Notes under the pieces: model-generated | Seen by the model: the letters and a program-made list of their open reading frames with translations, nothing else | Database searches by the model: none | What the model was told of the DNA's origin: nothing | Assembly (NCBI GenBank): GCA_029255685.2 | Contig: CM055312.2 | Location: 4,488,649 to 4,552,648, forward strand | Source of the DNA: Silene conica | Lineage: Eukaryota > Streptophyta > Magnoliopsida > Caryophyllales > Caryophyllaceae | Direction: 5' to 3' | Length of the DNA: 64,000 bases | Translations under genes and position numbers: made by a program | Part shown: positions 48,882-60,683 of the stretch, piece after piece | How the letters are laid out: the number at the start of each line of letters is the position of its first letter | Position numbering within the stretch: position 1 is the first letter of the stretch

Positions 48882-51800
48882 TCAAGCAAACAAATGTGGA
48901 TAACGCTCCCGCATAGATGCCTCAGGCTCCCACGTAGCCTCTTCCTGATTATGATTTGACCACAAGACTTTCACCAAAGATGTCTCCCCATTACGAGTCT
49001 TCCGTACTTTCCTGTCCAAAATCTCTTTCGGAGTCTCAATGTATGCCAATTGCTCATCTACCTCAATCACCTCATGCTGAAGCACATGTGAGGGATCACT
49101 CACGTATTTCCTCAGCTGGGACACATGGAACACATTATGGACCTTGGATAGGGTTGGAGGCAAAGCTAAGCGATATGCCACCTCACCAACTCTGTCCAAG
49201 ATCTCAAATGGTCCAATAAATTTCTGACTCAATTTGCCACGCTTGCCGAATCGCATCACACCCTTCATTGGAGAGACTTTCAGTAATACTTTCTCTCCGG
49301 CCTCAAATGAAATATCGCTCCTTTTCAGATCTGCATAGCTCTTCTGTCGATCCTGAGCGGCCCTCATCCTCTGTCGAATAATCTGAACCTGCTCCACCAT
49401 CTCCTGAATCATATCTGGCCCTAAAGTCACCACAGCAGCCCGATCATCCCAACACACAGGGCTCCGACACTTCCTCCCATACAACGCCACAAAAAGAGCC
49501 ATCCCAATACTGGCATGATATCTGTTGTTATACGAAAACTCGATCAACCCCAGTCGGTCCTCCCAAGATCCTCCGAACTCAAGTACGCACGCCCTCAGCA
49601 TGTCCTCAAGAGTCTGAATCGTCCTCTCAGTCTGACCGTCAGTAGCCGGATGAAAAGTTGTACTCATCTTCAACTGGGTACCCAAAGCAGCCTGCAACTC
49701 CCGCCAAAATCTGGATATAAACCTCGAGTCCCGATCTGAAACAATATCCTTGGGTACGCCATGCAGTTTGACCACATTCTGAACATACGACTTAGCCAAT
49801 TCAGCTTTACTCCAGGTATCTTTCATGGGAATAAAGTGAGCTGACTTAGTTAAACGATCCACAATCACCCAAATCATGTTGTTGCCTCTCTGAGTCCGAG
49901 GCAACCCCACGATAAAATCCATCGAAATGTTCTCCCACTTCCACTCTGGCACATCCAACGGTTGAACTTTCCCTTGAGGTCTCTTATGCTCCCCTTTCAC
50001 TCGCTGACAAGTCAAACACCTCGACACAAACTCTGCGACCTCCTTCTTCATATTCGGCCACCAAAACGTCTTCTTAAGATCCTTATACAACTTATCACCC
50101 CCTGGGTGAACAGAATAAGGAGTAGCATGAGCTTCAGTCAGGATCTTTTTCTTTAGCTCCTCAACATTCGGTACACACCATCGCCCACTGAACCTCAAAC
50201 TACCATCGGTATGAATACTGAACTTGGATGCCTCATCACCATTTCCATTTTCCACCATCAACCGCCACTTCTGGATTCTCTCATCGTTCTGCTGTAACCC
50301 CCGAATCTCCCCATACAATTCAGGCTCCACTGTCAAGTCACCAAGAGTGTCCCCTTTCCGGATCATGAATATTCCCATCTCCCTTAGTTCACCATACAAT
50401 CTCCCTCTCGATCTGGCACAATCCAAAGCGTGTATTGACTTCCTACTGAGAGCGTCAGCTACCACATTTGCCTTGCCTTCATGGTAGACAATCTTCATAT
50501 CATAATCTCCGATCAACTCTATCCACCTCCTCTGCCTCATGTTCAACTCTTTCTGCGTGTAGATATATTTCAGGCTCTTATGATCAGAAAACACCTTAAA
50601 AGTGGCTCCATAAAGGTAATGACGCCACAATTTCAGTGCAAAGACCACAGCGCCCAATTCCAAATCATGAGTCGGATAATTCTCTTCGTAGGTCTTCAAC
50701 TGGCGAGAAGCATACGCGATCACTCTCCCATTCTGCATTAGCACACAACCCAACCCATGCTTGGAAGCGTCAGTATAAACTTCGAAGTTATCACTCCCTA
50801 CTGGCAAAGCAAGGATAGGAGCTGTTGTCAGGCGTTCCTTAAGGGTTAGGAATGCCTTCTCACAACTCTCATCCCAGATATAATGGTTCTCCTTCCTCAT
50901 CAACGACGTCAACGGCTTTGCTATCTTTGAAAAATCTTTGACAAATCTTCGATAGTAACCAGCTAAACCCAGGAAGCTTCGAATCTCACTCACATTCTTC
51001 GGACTTTGCCACTTCGTCACTGCCTCGATCTTACTAGGGTCAACAGCTACTCCCTCCTTTGAAATTACATGCCCCAGAAATGCCACTTTCTCCAACCAGA
51101 ACTCACACTTACTCAACTTAGCATTGAGTTTATGTTCCTCCAAAGTCTGAAGTACCTTCCTCAAATGATCTTCGTGCTCCTCTGCATTCTTGGAATATAC
51201 AAGGATATCATCGATAAATACCACTACGAACTTGTCGAGATACGGGCTGAAGACTCGATTCATCAAGTCCATGAACACAGCTGGAGCATTAGTCAATCCA
51301 AAGGGCATAACCACAAATTCATAGTGGACATACCTCGTTCGGAAAGCGGTCTTCGGAATATCTTCATCCTTTATCCTCAATTGATGATACCCGGACCTCA
51401 AATCAATCTTGGAGAAAACCCCGGCTCCACTCAACTGATCGAACAAGTCGTCAATTCTCGGCAAAGGGTAACGATTCTTGATAGTCACATTGTTCAGCTC
51501 TCGGTAGTCAACACACAACCTCAAACTCCCATCCTTCTTCTTCACAAACAGAACAGGTGCACCCCAGGGCGACACACTGGGTCGAATGAACCCTTTTTCG
51601 GCTAGTTCATCCAACTGCTTCTTCAATTCCTCCATCTCCTTAGGTCCCATACGGTATGGTGATTTAGATATTGGTCCCGCTCCTGGTTTGAGGTCAATGG
51701 AAAATTCCACTTCCCTCCTCGGTGGTAACCCTGGAACGTCGTCTCTAAAAACTCCCTCAAACTCCCGTACTACAGGTATCTCACTAGTCTTGGGGGTCTC

Positions 51801-52301
51801 AGCCTCACAATCCCATATTTGGCACAAAATTAGGCTTTCTCCTTTCCGCAAACTAGACTTCAGGGTATTGACAGATATAAATTTGATCTTTGGTTTGACT
51901 CTATACCCCTTGTAGGATACCCTCATTCCCTTGGGTCCCTTCAAGGAAATTTTCTTTTGATGACAGTCGATAAAAGCCCTATACTTCCCCGGCCAATCCA
52001 TCCCTAGGATCACCTCAAAACCTCCCAGTGGGAATTCTATGAGGTCACAATAGAAAATTGCTTCCCCGATTTTGATGGGTACACTCCCATAGACTCTATT
52101 ACAAGCTATTGACTCTCCTGAAGGTATAGTCACTGAGTCTGCGACCCAGTCGAATCTCTCAAGCCCTAAGGCCCTAACATGATCCCTAGACACAAACGAA
52201 TGGGTGGCACCGGAATCAAAAAGTACGAAGGTAGGTATAGAGTTCACAAGAAAAGTACCGGTTACCACATGCGCATCCTCCTGAGCTGCCTGCTTGCCCA
52301 T
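48882..52301 (-). CDS. pol: Tekay-1 Pol: protease, RT, RNase H, integrase, chromodomain
   Basis: 1139 codons without a stop. Protease [11 protein letters not shown] near residue 29; RT with [25 protein letters not shown] and catalytic FIDDILVYS near 360; RNase H from [10 protein letters not shown] near 508 to VVADALSRK; integrase zinc finger HATPYSVH...CLTCQ (about 722-765); core with [15 protein letters not shown] near 855 and [12 protein letters not shown] motif ([10 protein letters not shown]); and a C-terminal chromodomain (about 1085-1139, [16 protein letters not shown]). The chromodomain, which reads histone marks to target heterochromatin, defines chromoviruses. The true N-terminus is in gag; the listed ATG only marks where the open frame gains a start. 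Confidence 0.95.
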   Translation of the reverse strand: MGKQAAQEDAHVVTGTFLVNSIPTFVLFDSGATHSFVSRDHVRALGLERFDWVADSVTIPSGESIACNRVYGSVPIKIGEAIFYCDLIEFPLGGFEVILGMDWPGKYRAFIDCHQKKISLKGPKGMRVSYKGYRVKPKIKFISVNTLKSSLRKGESLILCQIWDCEAETPKTSEIPVVREFEGVFRDDVPGLPPRREVEFSIDLKPGAGPISKSPYRMGPKEMEELKKQLDELAEKGFIRPSVSPWGAPVLFVKKKDGSLRLCVDYRELNNVTIKNRYPLPRIDDLFDQLSGAGVFSKIDLRSGYHQLRIKDEDIPKTAFRTRYVHYEFVVMPFGLTNAPAVFMDLMNRVFSPYLDKFVVVFIDDILVYSKNAEEHEDHLRKVLQTLEEHKLNAKLSKCEFWLEKVAFLGHVISKEGVAVDPSKIEAVTKWQSPKNVSEIRSFLGLAGYYRRFVKDFSKIAKPLTSLMRKENHYIWDESCEKAFLTLKERLTTAPILALPVGSDNFEVYTDASKHGLGCVLMQNGRVIAYASRQLKTYEENYPTHDLELGAVVFALKLWRHYLYGATFKVFSDHKSLKYIYTQKELNMRQRRWIELIGDYDMKIVYHEGKANVVADALSRKSIHALDCARSRGRLYGELREMGIFMIRKGDTLGDLTVEPELYGEIRGLQQNDERIQKWRLMVENGNGDEASKFSIHTDGSLRFSGRWCVPNVEELKKKILTEAHATPYSVHPGGDKLYKDLKKTFWWPNMKKEVAEFVSRCLTCQRVKGEHKRPQGKVQPLDVPEWKWENISMDFIVGLPRTQRGNNMIWVIVDRLTKSAHFIPMKDTWSKAELAKSYVQNVVKLHGVPKDIVSDRDSRFISRFWRELQAALGTQLKMSTTFHPATDGQTERTIQTLEDMLRACVLEFGGSWEDRLGLIEFSYNNRYHASIGMALFVALYGRKCRSPVCWDDRAAVVTLGPDMIQEMVEQVQIIRQRMRAAQDRQKSYADLKRSDISFEAGEKVLLKVSPMKGVMRFGKRGKLSQKFIGPFEILDRVGEVAYRLALPPTLSKVHNVFHVSQLRKYVSDPSHVLQHEVIEVDEQLAYIETPKEILDRKVRKTRNGETSLVKVLWSNHNQEEATWEPEASMRERYPHLFA

Positions 52302-53479
52302 GGCAAAGAGCTTGCCACTGGACTTGACCCCACTCTGACTGGCACTAGATGTCCCAGCCTGCTGGCTTCCCTTTGCTCCTGTCTTCTGGTTACCTCCATT
52401 CCCATAGCCTTGGTTCTGGTGCGAGCGGTTCTGATACTGTTGAAGTTCCTCTGGAAATTGCTGCTCCCTCCAGACTTCGCACCCCCACCGTAATTTGATG
52501 TGGGTGTGCGATAGCCACTGCTACCGTAAGACTGAGTGCGGGATCCCTGATATCCGGGTGTAGGCGTGCGATAACCCCCGGACTGATTCCCTCCAGAAGA
52601 ACGACATACTGCCTGCTTGTGCCCAATCCTCCCGCAGCCGAAACAGACCACTCCCACTGAACCACTACCGGAACCTCCACTCCTGAAGTTGCCCCCACTC
52701 TGGTTCCTCCCACCACCAGAGGCACTACTCCCAAAGTACCCACTGAACTTGTTAGAGCTCTGCTTTTTCGTTCCTGAACCCTCAGCTACTGATTCAGCCT
52801 TCCTCTTTTCAGACTTGGACTTTTTGTCCTCCTTGATCATTTCTGAAAGCCTCTCCGCCGCTCCAGCCCTCAAGTAGATGTCACGGACTGTGGTGGGCGG
52901 AGCTGCAATCAGTCTTTTCTTGATGGCGATTGATAACCCCCTCTCAAACTTCATTGCTAGCATGGCGTCGTCGAATCCCATGTCTCCCACATAATGTACT
53001 AGCTGGATGAATTTCCTGTAGTAAACCTCTACAGTCATGTCCTCCGACATCTTGAATGAGTCGAACTCCTCCCTCAGCTTGCTCTTTTGGAATTCTGGTA
53101 GAAACGCCTCGTTCAGAACCCCCTTGAATGCGTCCCACGGAACAAACGCGGATCCACCCTCTGTAGCTGCTTCCCGAATCTCTCCCTTATTTGCGGTCCA
53201 CCAGTCTCCAGCCATACCCCTCAGATAGTGGGCAGCCTGGTCCACCCTCAATTCTTCAGGGCAATCCACCAACTCGAACAGGTTACCGAATTCCCGGCAC
53301 CAGGCTCCCAGCAGATGAGGTTCCCCCTCCCCAGTGAATTGGGTAGGGTGATGTCTTGCGATGATTGTGCTCATTTTCGCGGAGTCCATACGTTTGGCCT
53401 TTAGGGCCTCATTTTCAGCTATCAAACGGTCCACCTCCTCTTGGGTGATGTTAACAGCATTATCTCTTCGCGGAGGCAT
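52262..53479 (-). pseudogene. gag: Tekay-1 Gag, frameshifted before pol
   Basis: Start chosen at the ATG at 53479 (MPPRRDNAV), the likely Gag N-terminus; an open extension upstream to 53554 lacks family resemblance. The capsid domain covers about residues 45-215 (HPTQFTGEGEP, AFLPEFQKSKLREEFDSFKM). Zinc knuckle CFGCGRIGHKQAVC is followed by a G/S/Y/Q-rich linker. Near 52440 one base is missing relative to Tekay-2, whose linker runs straight into protease. From there this frame is nonsense to 52262 while the pol frame takes over. This is either a mutation or an assembly error; a programmed shift is less likely. Confidence 0.88.
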
Positions 53480-54006
53480 ACTATAAAACAAGAAAAGAAT
53501 GAGTCCCGACGTACATGGGTACCCATTTGGTTTAGGGCTATGCTCCCTAAGCATTCAAAATCTATAAACACTTATTATATAGAGTAGTTTTCTTCTATAA
53601 CATGGCTCAGGGATCACATAACCGCATATCACTAGACATGATGAAAGAAAGATTTCTAGCAGATTTTAAATCACTCAACATATCACATCAGTATACACCT
53701 TTTCCAACAATTAAAGATTCATTCATGCTCATGCCCCTTCCGGCTTTTCCAAAAGTCACTTATACTCAGAATTCTCATAACATACTTTTCACAGTATGCT
53801 ATCACTTTCACCACCTCCTATTCTACCCTTTTCTCTCGTATATGCACTCTGGGTTCCCGGGTAAGACTGATAGGGCCTATGGTTCGGTGTGAGGGGGCCC
53901 CAGACTCATACTTCCCCTCTAGTGTGCTCCTAACAGTCCTATCCCGGGGGTTCATTTTATTTAGACTCTCCTACATTCATTGGGTTCATTAGGTTAGGCC
54001 TGAGGA
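53480..54006 (-). other. Tekay-1 5' leader
   Basis: About 530 bp between primer site and gag. No coding signal; an A/T-rich segment at about 53560-53720, otherwise unremarkable. Confidence 0.65.
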
Positions 54007-54024
54007 TCGTTCGCTCTGATACCA
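54007..54024 (-). promoter_or_regulatory. Tekay-1 primer-binding site (initiator Met tRNA)
   Basis: Minus strand TGGTATCAGAGCGAACGA, four bases from the 5' LTR, the standard chromovirus primer site. Confidence 0.92.
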
Positions 54025-54028
54025 CTTT

Positions 54029-55054
54029 GTAACACCCCCATTTATTTAAGGGCCTGTAGTAGGACTCCTCAGATAAATACAGGTGTTACCATCTCGGTTC
54101 CCCGAGGCAGTAGATACAAAGGAAGATAAACAGTACTTTAGATAGAAAATTAACTCAAGTCATGTTCTTACAACCGTATAAAAAGGTCTTAGCAACATAA
54201 ATAAAATACAACTCGTACTAAACTGACTAAGGTGATCTAGACATCTAATCTGGTCCGGATCCAAGCTCTTCCTCCCATAGCTCCCCCTTAGTCACAGCCA
54301 CCTGTCAATCTGCTCCCCAATAATTGGTTCATCACAGGTGATCACGAATACACAGGGTCAACCACGAGGTTGAGTAGAGAAAACTGTAAATAAACCACAT
54401 TACTATAAATAGAAAGTTGAACTTCTCCACTCCGAATCACAGACCCTTTTTCTCCGCACCAAACACAGACCCTTTATCTCCGCGCCACACAGACCCTTTT
54501 ATCTCCGCGCCAAACACAGACCCTTTATCTCCGTACCAAACACAGACCCTTTATCTTCACACCATATCGTATCACAGAATTATATATCACAGTATACCAT
54601 TCATATAACAATATACATGAACATGATTAATATCAACCAACAAACAGATTACACATCTCATATATGTAGTATTTCCCTACCTCGTAATTGCAGAAGAAAA
54701 GGCAAATGCACAACTGTTCTCAAAAGTGCTCCACACGAAAACTTCCACCTAAAAGTATATTACCTTAATTAATAAACTTCCTACTCTCGTAAAACATGTA
54801 CACAATCTAATTATAGAAACGTCCTATATTTAGAAAGTTCCCAACAGCCGAGTTACCCAAAATAGTAACTTCCAAATATAGTAGCTTCTAAAAAAAACAA
54901 CTCCTAAGAAATAAACAAACACTTGGGTTTGAAATTCAAATTTAAATCTTTACCATAAATAAAATGCTATACCATAAATACTAATTATACTTGCCATAAA
55001 TAAAATATTTCCTCATAAAACAAATATTCCAAAACCAAATAAAATAGTAATAAT

Positions 55055-55090
<36 letters not shown>

Positions 55091-56335
55091 GATAAGAGTA
55101 ATAAAAATACCCACCAACACCATAGAACCCGACAGCCCCCAACCCGACTTCAACACCCATTTCCACCGCCTACCACCACGTCGAACACCCACCAGCACCA
55201 GACCCCAACACCATCGACCACCATCTGACACTCTAACACCACCACATCACACGACCCACGCCGACAAACCCAACCAAGACCACCCAAACCCAGACCAGAA
55301 CTTTACCGCAACCCAGGCTACCCCAAACAGACCCTTCATCGACAACCACCCAGACCAGTCAACCACCCTAGACCGACGCCTACACAAACCCCTGACACCG
55401 TACATCTAACCACGGTGGTAGCACCGCACCGACCTCCCCCGAGTCAGCGGTGGTACCACCCCCAAACAACCAGGCCGTAACAATTTGCAGAAACCCAGAA
55501 CAGCCTGTCATTAGAACCACCCCAAACGACCCTGTTTACACCCCCTGAAACCACCTAGCCTTCCGCCATAACCACCCCCCGACTACCCCTGACTCTCTGA
55601 CCATAGACCCGTTACAACCCAACCACGGATCTCAATTTAAAACTTCACTAAAAACGCAAACTAACACTGAAATCAAAGTATGAAAAAAAAACAGAATGCA
55701 TTACTGGTTTACAGACCCGTATAAACCACCCTCCACGACGGGTTTTAACCACCACGACAACAACCTAGCATGTCACATACGTTCCCCACACGACCCATTA
55801 CAGATTTAGACCAAAACAACAAGAATTAGTCGACATATAAATACATAAATCGCGTGATGCAAGTGATATACACAAACAGGTCTATTTTCGACACACGTGA
55901 CATACCAGCTATATGGCCGAAACGAACCACCGTGCACCACTTTACAACCACCGTGGATAGCTTCTCTCCTCTCTCTGAAGTAGTGGCTAGGGTTTTGTGA
56001 AGCGAGATCTGAGTTAGGGGTGAGATTAGGGTAAGATTGGAGTGCCTTTATAAGGCGGCAAGAACAGATGCTCTGTTTTGCTCTGTTAAAACTACGCATG
56101 GGCTGAGTTCCCTTCACGCATTTTGAGGCCCACAAACAACCCCTAGCCAGCGACCTGGGGTTCGAATCCCCTTAACGACATACTACTCAAAACTAAGAAG
56201 CTTAGTCCTCACTTCGAACCCCACCACGGATGGTTGTCTAGCATAAACAAGTGCCTAAAGTACGAGTGTTGATAAGTTTTTATAACGATTCATAGCCTTT
56301 AATAAATTATAACTATTAAAATACGGGTTGTTACA
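54029..56335 (-). repeat. Tekay-1 5' LTR (2307 bp)
   Basis: Paired with 37767-40065. Differences include a longer AAT microsatellite (about 55055-55088), minisatellite variants (54441-54562) and scattered substitutions. On the + strand an antisense tRNA-like T-arm GGGGTTCGAATCCCC occurs at about 56157-56171 (39891-39905 in the other LTR). Confidence 0.95.
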
Positions 56336-56865
56336 TTTAAAGACGACACCTCTCTCTCGGATTATGGCAGGCGATCAATTTCAACCAACAGCATCTGCAA
56401 AGTCTGCAGAAGAAGAAGCATGAGCAGCAGGAAATAGAAAAGGAAGAACGAGGATAAGAGAAAAGTTACCGCAAAAGCTTGCTCGGCAGCATCCTCCAGC
56501 AACTCCCTAGTAGGCCGAGGGCGAAGATATGTTCTCAGTCCAGGAAGCAGTGCTCTCTTCAGGAACGGCCAGCAAGGCTCTCCAGGAGTACATCCAAAAC
56601 CAGCAGGCAGCCTAATGACCTCCTCAGGAAGTTCAGACATACGTCGGTCACATCATCTCCGGCTCCAGCATGCTCGATTCGGGCACCAGATCCTCCAACA
56701 CCGGATCCGGATGGTTCCCTCTTAATCAAGGAGGACGAAGCCCTCGTCTGTACTGGAGGACCCAGAGGATCGGAGGCAGAGAAGACAAAGGGGCAGCAAG
56801 AATGGTAAGGTCGTCAGAGGAAGATGAAGGTCCCAACATCTTGGCAGGGGGCTCAACACTAGCAG
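56336..56865 (+). mobile_element. Tat-lineage element, segment 3 of 3
   Basis: Starts with the duplicated TTTAA and continues the antisense gene from segment 2. It ends at the Tekay-2 LTR (56866). Whether it resumes beyond the window cannot be seen. Confidence 0.85.
56341..56640 (-). pseudogene. Antisense accessory gene of the Tat element, 5' part with candidate intron
   Basis: From ATG at 56640, 57 codons (LPEEVIRLPAGF, WPFLKRALLPGLRTYL) end at a GT donor (GTAACT, 56469). A 66-base T-rich stretch ends in TGCAG at 56404, after which QMLLVEIDRLP leads into the coiled coil at 37761. The 66 bases are a multiple of three and stop-free, so unspliced RNA would add a 22-residue hydrophobic segment. 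A TAA at 56362-56364 breaks the frame. Sequence upstream (56641-56865) looks like more of the same protein in another frame. I do not recognise the function. Confidence 0.65.
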
Positions 56866-57225
56866 TGTAACACCCCCATTTATTTAAGGGCCTGTACTAG
56901 GACTCCTCAGATAAATAAGAGTGTCACCATCTCAGTTTTCCGAGGCAGTAGATACAAAGGAAAGATAAACAGTACTTTAATTTAGAAGTTAAACTCCATA
57001 ACATGTTCTTACAACTGTATCAAAACTGACTTATGAAATGAAAGTACAACTCATGATAAACTGACTATGGTGATCTAGACTCTAGTCTGGTCCGGATCCA
57101 AGCTCTCTGTTCATAGCTTCCCATAGTCTCAGCCACCTGTCAATCCGCTCCCCAATAATATGATTCATGACAGGTGATCACGAATACACAGGGTCAATCA
57201 CGAGGTTGAGTAGAGGAAAATAAAT

Positions 57226-57589
57226 GGGATTAATTGATAAAAAATACTCTGAACTATGAGTGTCCTGCTTAAAATACTACAAACTTTATTTTAATTAGCA
57301 ATATAACCAACTAATGCCCTCATTTACTTTGAATAAAATTTGTTGTTTTGTTAAGTTGTTGTAACATGTTTTAATGATGTGATTAAGTAAATAGATTAAC
57401 ATAGAAGTAAAAAGAGAAAGACGGGTTAAAGAAGGGTTATAAATTTCTTCACTTAATTAGCATGTAACAGGTAATATATTATAAAAAAAGTGGGTGAGAG
57501 CATTAGTTGGTTATATTGGTAGTTAAAATAAAGTTTGGAGTATTTTGAGCAGGACACCCATAGTTCAGAGTATTTTTATCAATTAATCC
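57226..57589. mobile_element. MITE with ~90-bp terminal inverted repeats
   Basis: The left end GGGATTAATTGATAAAAAAT... and the right end ...TTTTTATCAATTAATCC are inverted copies over about 90 bp, down to GTTGGTTATATTG near 57505. The centre is short, A/T-rich and non-coding. AAATAAAT flanks both sides (57218-57225, 57590-57597), an 8-bp target duplication. That suggests a hAT-type or degenerate Mutator-type parent; the superfamily is unresolved. Confidence 0.85.
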
Positions 57590-57644
57590 AAATAAATAAA
57601 CAAACACTATTATATATATATTGGGATCAATCATCCCTTCTCCG

Positions 57645-57775
57645 CACCGCTCACAAGGCCTATAACTCCGCACCGCTCACAAGGCCATTAACTCTGCACC
57701 GATCACAACGCCAATTAACTCCGCACCGATCACAACGCCAATTAACTCCGCACCGATCACAACGTCAATTCCTCA
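57645..57775. repeat. Tekay-2 LTR minisatellite, ~28-bp unit
   Basis: Four to five units of the type CTCCGCACCGATCACAACGC with variants, at the position where the Tekay-1 LTR holds a different tandem array. The shared CTCCGCACC core suggests a common origin and rapid turnover. Confidence 0.85.
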
Positions 57776-59530
57776 TCACCTCATATCGTATCACAGAAAT
57801 ATATATTCAAATAGCACAATATTCCAAAACATACGATAATGTAAAATAATTATCAATCAACCAAGTAAATAATCATTATTATATGTGTAGCAATTTCCCC
57901 TACCACAACAGCAAGAAAGCAGATAAGTCCCAAAGCTCGCTAGAAATGTTCCACGCGAAAACCGCTACCTAAACACGTATTCGTAACAAATTAATAACTT
58001 TCCCGAACCCCTTAATAAACCACATTTACTATAAATAGAAACCTTCCATAAATGGAAAGTTTCCATAAATAGAGCTTACCAAAAATAGAAACTTTCATTG
58101 CTTACTAACTTCCCGACTCATAACTTTAACCAATACAAAACCTTAGCTATTGATAATAAAATAATACCCCATACCAAAATTTAATGGTAATAAAATATAA
58201 CAATAACAAATAACAAATTATAATAATAATAATAATAATAATAACAATAATAATAATAATAATAATAATACTATTATTATTATGAAAATCACAAAAGAAC
58301 GAAACACCAACCCCTTATACCGACACCCGACTCTAACCCATTACAACCACCGAATCACGCCCCCACATCCACCAACAGCCACCTACCACCGTACCCAACA
58401 CCTCCCTGGACACCCTGACCATCGTCAGTGGGGTCGACCATCATCGGCGAGGTGAACCAACCCCCTTAAACCCGGTCTGGTCCCTCACCCCGTCATCCAT
58501 CCAGCCTTCTCAAACAGGCTGTCGACGCTTCTATAACCCAAACCACCACCCGTGACCACTGCTACGACCACCCTCTGACACCAGGCTACTGACTCACGGT
58601 GGTACTACCGTGTCGACCTCCCCCGAGTCAACGGTGGTACCACTCCCAAACCACCACAGAAACTCATAAACCCAGACCCTATATCACCCGTGCCTGAAAC
58701 AGAGCCCACGGACACCATCTCCGCCACTGCCCTAGCCGACTAAACCCACAACGACGACCACCCTGACAATCCCTTGACCACCACCAGTCCCACTACTCCA
58801 TCACCCTACACTCGTGCAACCAGGACAAGTGTCGAAAGTAATATAAGACATTCATGTGCAGACTCGCAATTAACCTGACTACAGATCCCCTTGTGAACGG
58901 CCACGTTAAACACCCTACCAGTCATTCCCCGGTGGTCGACACAGACACTACTTAGTTCAAGACGCGACTACCAAGAACATAGGTTATAATTACATAAAGA
59001 GGAGCCGCCTCTAGCCCGCATATATGACTAAATCAGAACACAAATCATGCGACAGAAACTCAGGTAACGGAAAAACGTGTTGAGCATACCTTTTCTTGAT
59101 CAGTTCGAAGGGCTCTACGAACAACTAATCTGACCGTGACAACCCTCTTTCTCCTCCTTGTGGTGGCGGCAAAAGGTTTTGTGTGGTTGTTGTGTGCAAA
59201 AGTAGCTTAGGGATCTGCTACAACTTCCTCTTATACGACGGCAGGAAGTAGGGTTTGTAGGGGGTGTTTGTGTCGATTAGGGTTTAGTGTAGCTTAGGGT
59301 TTAACGTGTGTGGGTTGTTATGTGACTTGCACACAAAACGAGGCCCAAGGCTTGTGTATACAAACGATCCCAAGATCGACTCCCACCATCGACATAAAAA
59401 AATTATAACATTATTTAGTAATATACTTATCGACATTGAACGTAAAATAGAACGTTTAAAGACAACTATCAACGCATTACTTATAAAAGTAAAACACGAA
59501 TAACATCCCCTAAACATACGAGGTATTACA

Positions 59531-59687
59531 ATCTTCCCCCCTTAAAATGAACTTCGTCCCGAAGTTCAACCTCACCTAGGTGACAACCAAACCCTTGCAA
59601 GCGGACTTGGAACACAAATACTAATCAAGACACAGAAATGTTACATTCTACCCCCCTTAAAGAAGAGTTACGTCCCCGTAACTTACC
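59531..59687 (-). promoter_or_regulatory. Tekay-2 3' untranslated region with two hairpin-purine modules
   Basis: Outer: TGAACTTCG and CGAAGTTCA (59548-59568), then minus-strand TTTTAAGGGGGGAAGAT next to the LTR. Inner: AGTTACG and CGTAACT (59666-59683) around minus-strand GGGA, then TTAAGGGGGGTAG. This is the uninterrupted version of the arrangement at 48706-48881. Confidence 0.85.
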
Positions 59688-60683
59688 TCAATCAAATAGA
59701 TGCGGGTAACGCTCTCTCATGGATGCCTCGGCCTCCCATGTAGCTTCCTCTAGATTATGATTTGTCCACAGAACTTTCACCAAAGTCGTCTCCCCATTCC
59801 GAGTCTTTCGCACCTTCCTGTCCAGGATTTCCTTTGGAGTCTCATCGTAGGACAATTGTTCATCTACCTCAATCACTTTGTGGCGTAAGACATGGGATGG
59901 GTCACTCACATATTTCCGTAACTGAGACACATGGAACACGTTATGGACCTTGGATAGGGCTGGAGGTAAGTCTAGTCGGTATGCCACCTCCCCAACTCTG
60001 TCCAAAATCTCAAACGGCCCAATAAATTTCTGACTTAGTTTGCCACGCTTCCCAAACCTTATCACACCCTTCATTGGAGATACTTTCAGCAGTACCTTCT
60101 CTCCCGCCTCGAATGAAATATCGCTCCTCTTTAGATCTGCATAGCTCTTCTGTCTATCCTGGGCGGCCCTCATCTTCTGTCGAATAATCTGAACCTGCTC
60201 CACCATCTCCTGGATCATATCTGGCCCTAGAGTCACAACATCGGCTCGATCATCCCAACACACAGGGCTCCGACACTTCCTCCCATACAAAGCCTCGAAA
60301 GGGGCCATACCTATACTGGCATGGTAGCTGTTGTTATAAGAAAACTCTATCAATCCCAGTCGATCCTCCCAAGATCCTCCGAACTCAAGTACGCATGCTC
60401 TCAACATATCCTCAAGAGTCTGAATCGTTCTCTCAGTCTGACCGTCAGTAGCTGGATGGAAAGTTGTACTCATCTTCAACTGGGTACCCAAAGCGGCCTA
60501 CAACTCCTGCCAAAATCTAGATATGAACCTCGAGTCTCGATCCGAAACAATATCCTTGGGCACCCCATGTAACTTGACTACATTCTGAACATATGACTTA
60601 GCCAACTCGGCTTTACTCCAGGTATCTTTCATTGGAATAAAGTGAGCAGACTTAGTCAAACGGTCCACAATCACCCAAATCAT
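59688..60683 (-). pseudogene. Tekay-2 integrase core and chromodomain
   Basis: Two pieces of one frame. From 60683 to 60498 are the start of the core and SDRDSRF; from 60491 to 59688 are [25 protein letters not shown] and the chromodomain ([16 protein letters not shown]). A TAG at about 60495-60497 replaces the CAG codon of Tekay-1 in the LQAALG context. Otherwise similar to the intact homologue at 48882-49740. Confidence 0.88.

Larger units (their letters stand above)
37767..56335 (-). mobile_element. Tekay/Del-lineage chromovirus, complete but interrupted by a copia element
   Basis: LTRs at 37767-40065 and 54029-56335, duplication TTTAA on both sides (37762-37766, 56336-56340). In element orientation: 5' LTR (54029-56335), initiator-Met primer site, gag, pol with chromodomain, two hairpin-purine modules, copia insertion, 3' LTR. 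Size without the copia element is about 9.9 kb. One frameshift near the end of gag is the only coding defect I can see. Confidence 0.95.
56866..59530 (-). repeat. Tekay-2 3' LTR (2665 bp including a MITE)
   Basis: On the + strand TGTAACACCCCC to GAGGTATTACA. The first 350 bp align with the Tekay-1 LTR; the rest is diverged but keeps the tandem array (57645-57775), an AAT microsatellite (about 58218-58270) and a TATA-like motif on the minus strand near 59229-59238. A MITE occupies 57226-57589. Confidence 0.9.

Noticed and set aside
51586..51915. 109-codon ORF on the + strand, repeated at 62390-62719
   Set aside because: Reverse-strand shadow of the conserved protease-RT linker of Tekay pol.
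53602..53892. 96-codon + strand ORF upstream of Tekay-1 gag
   Set aside because: Antisense in the 5' leader, no homology pattern, no counterpart that can be checked in Tekay-2.
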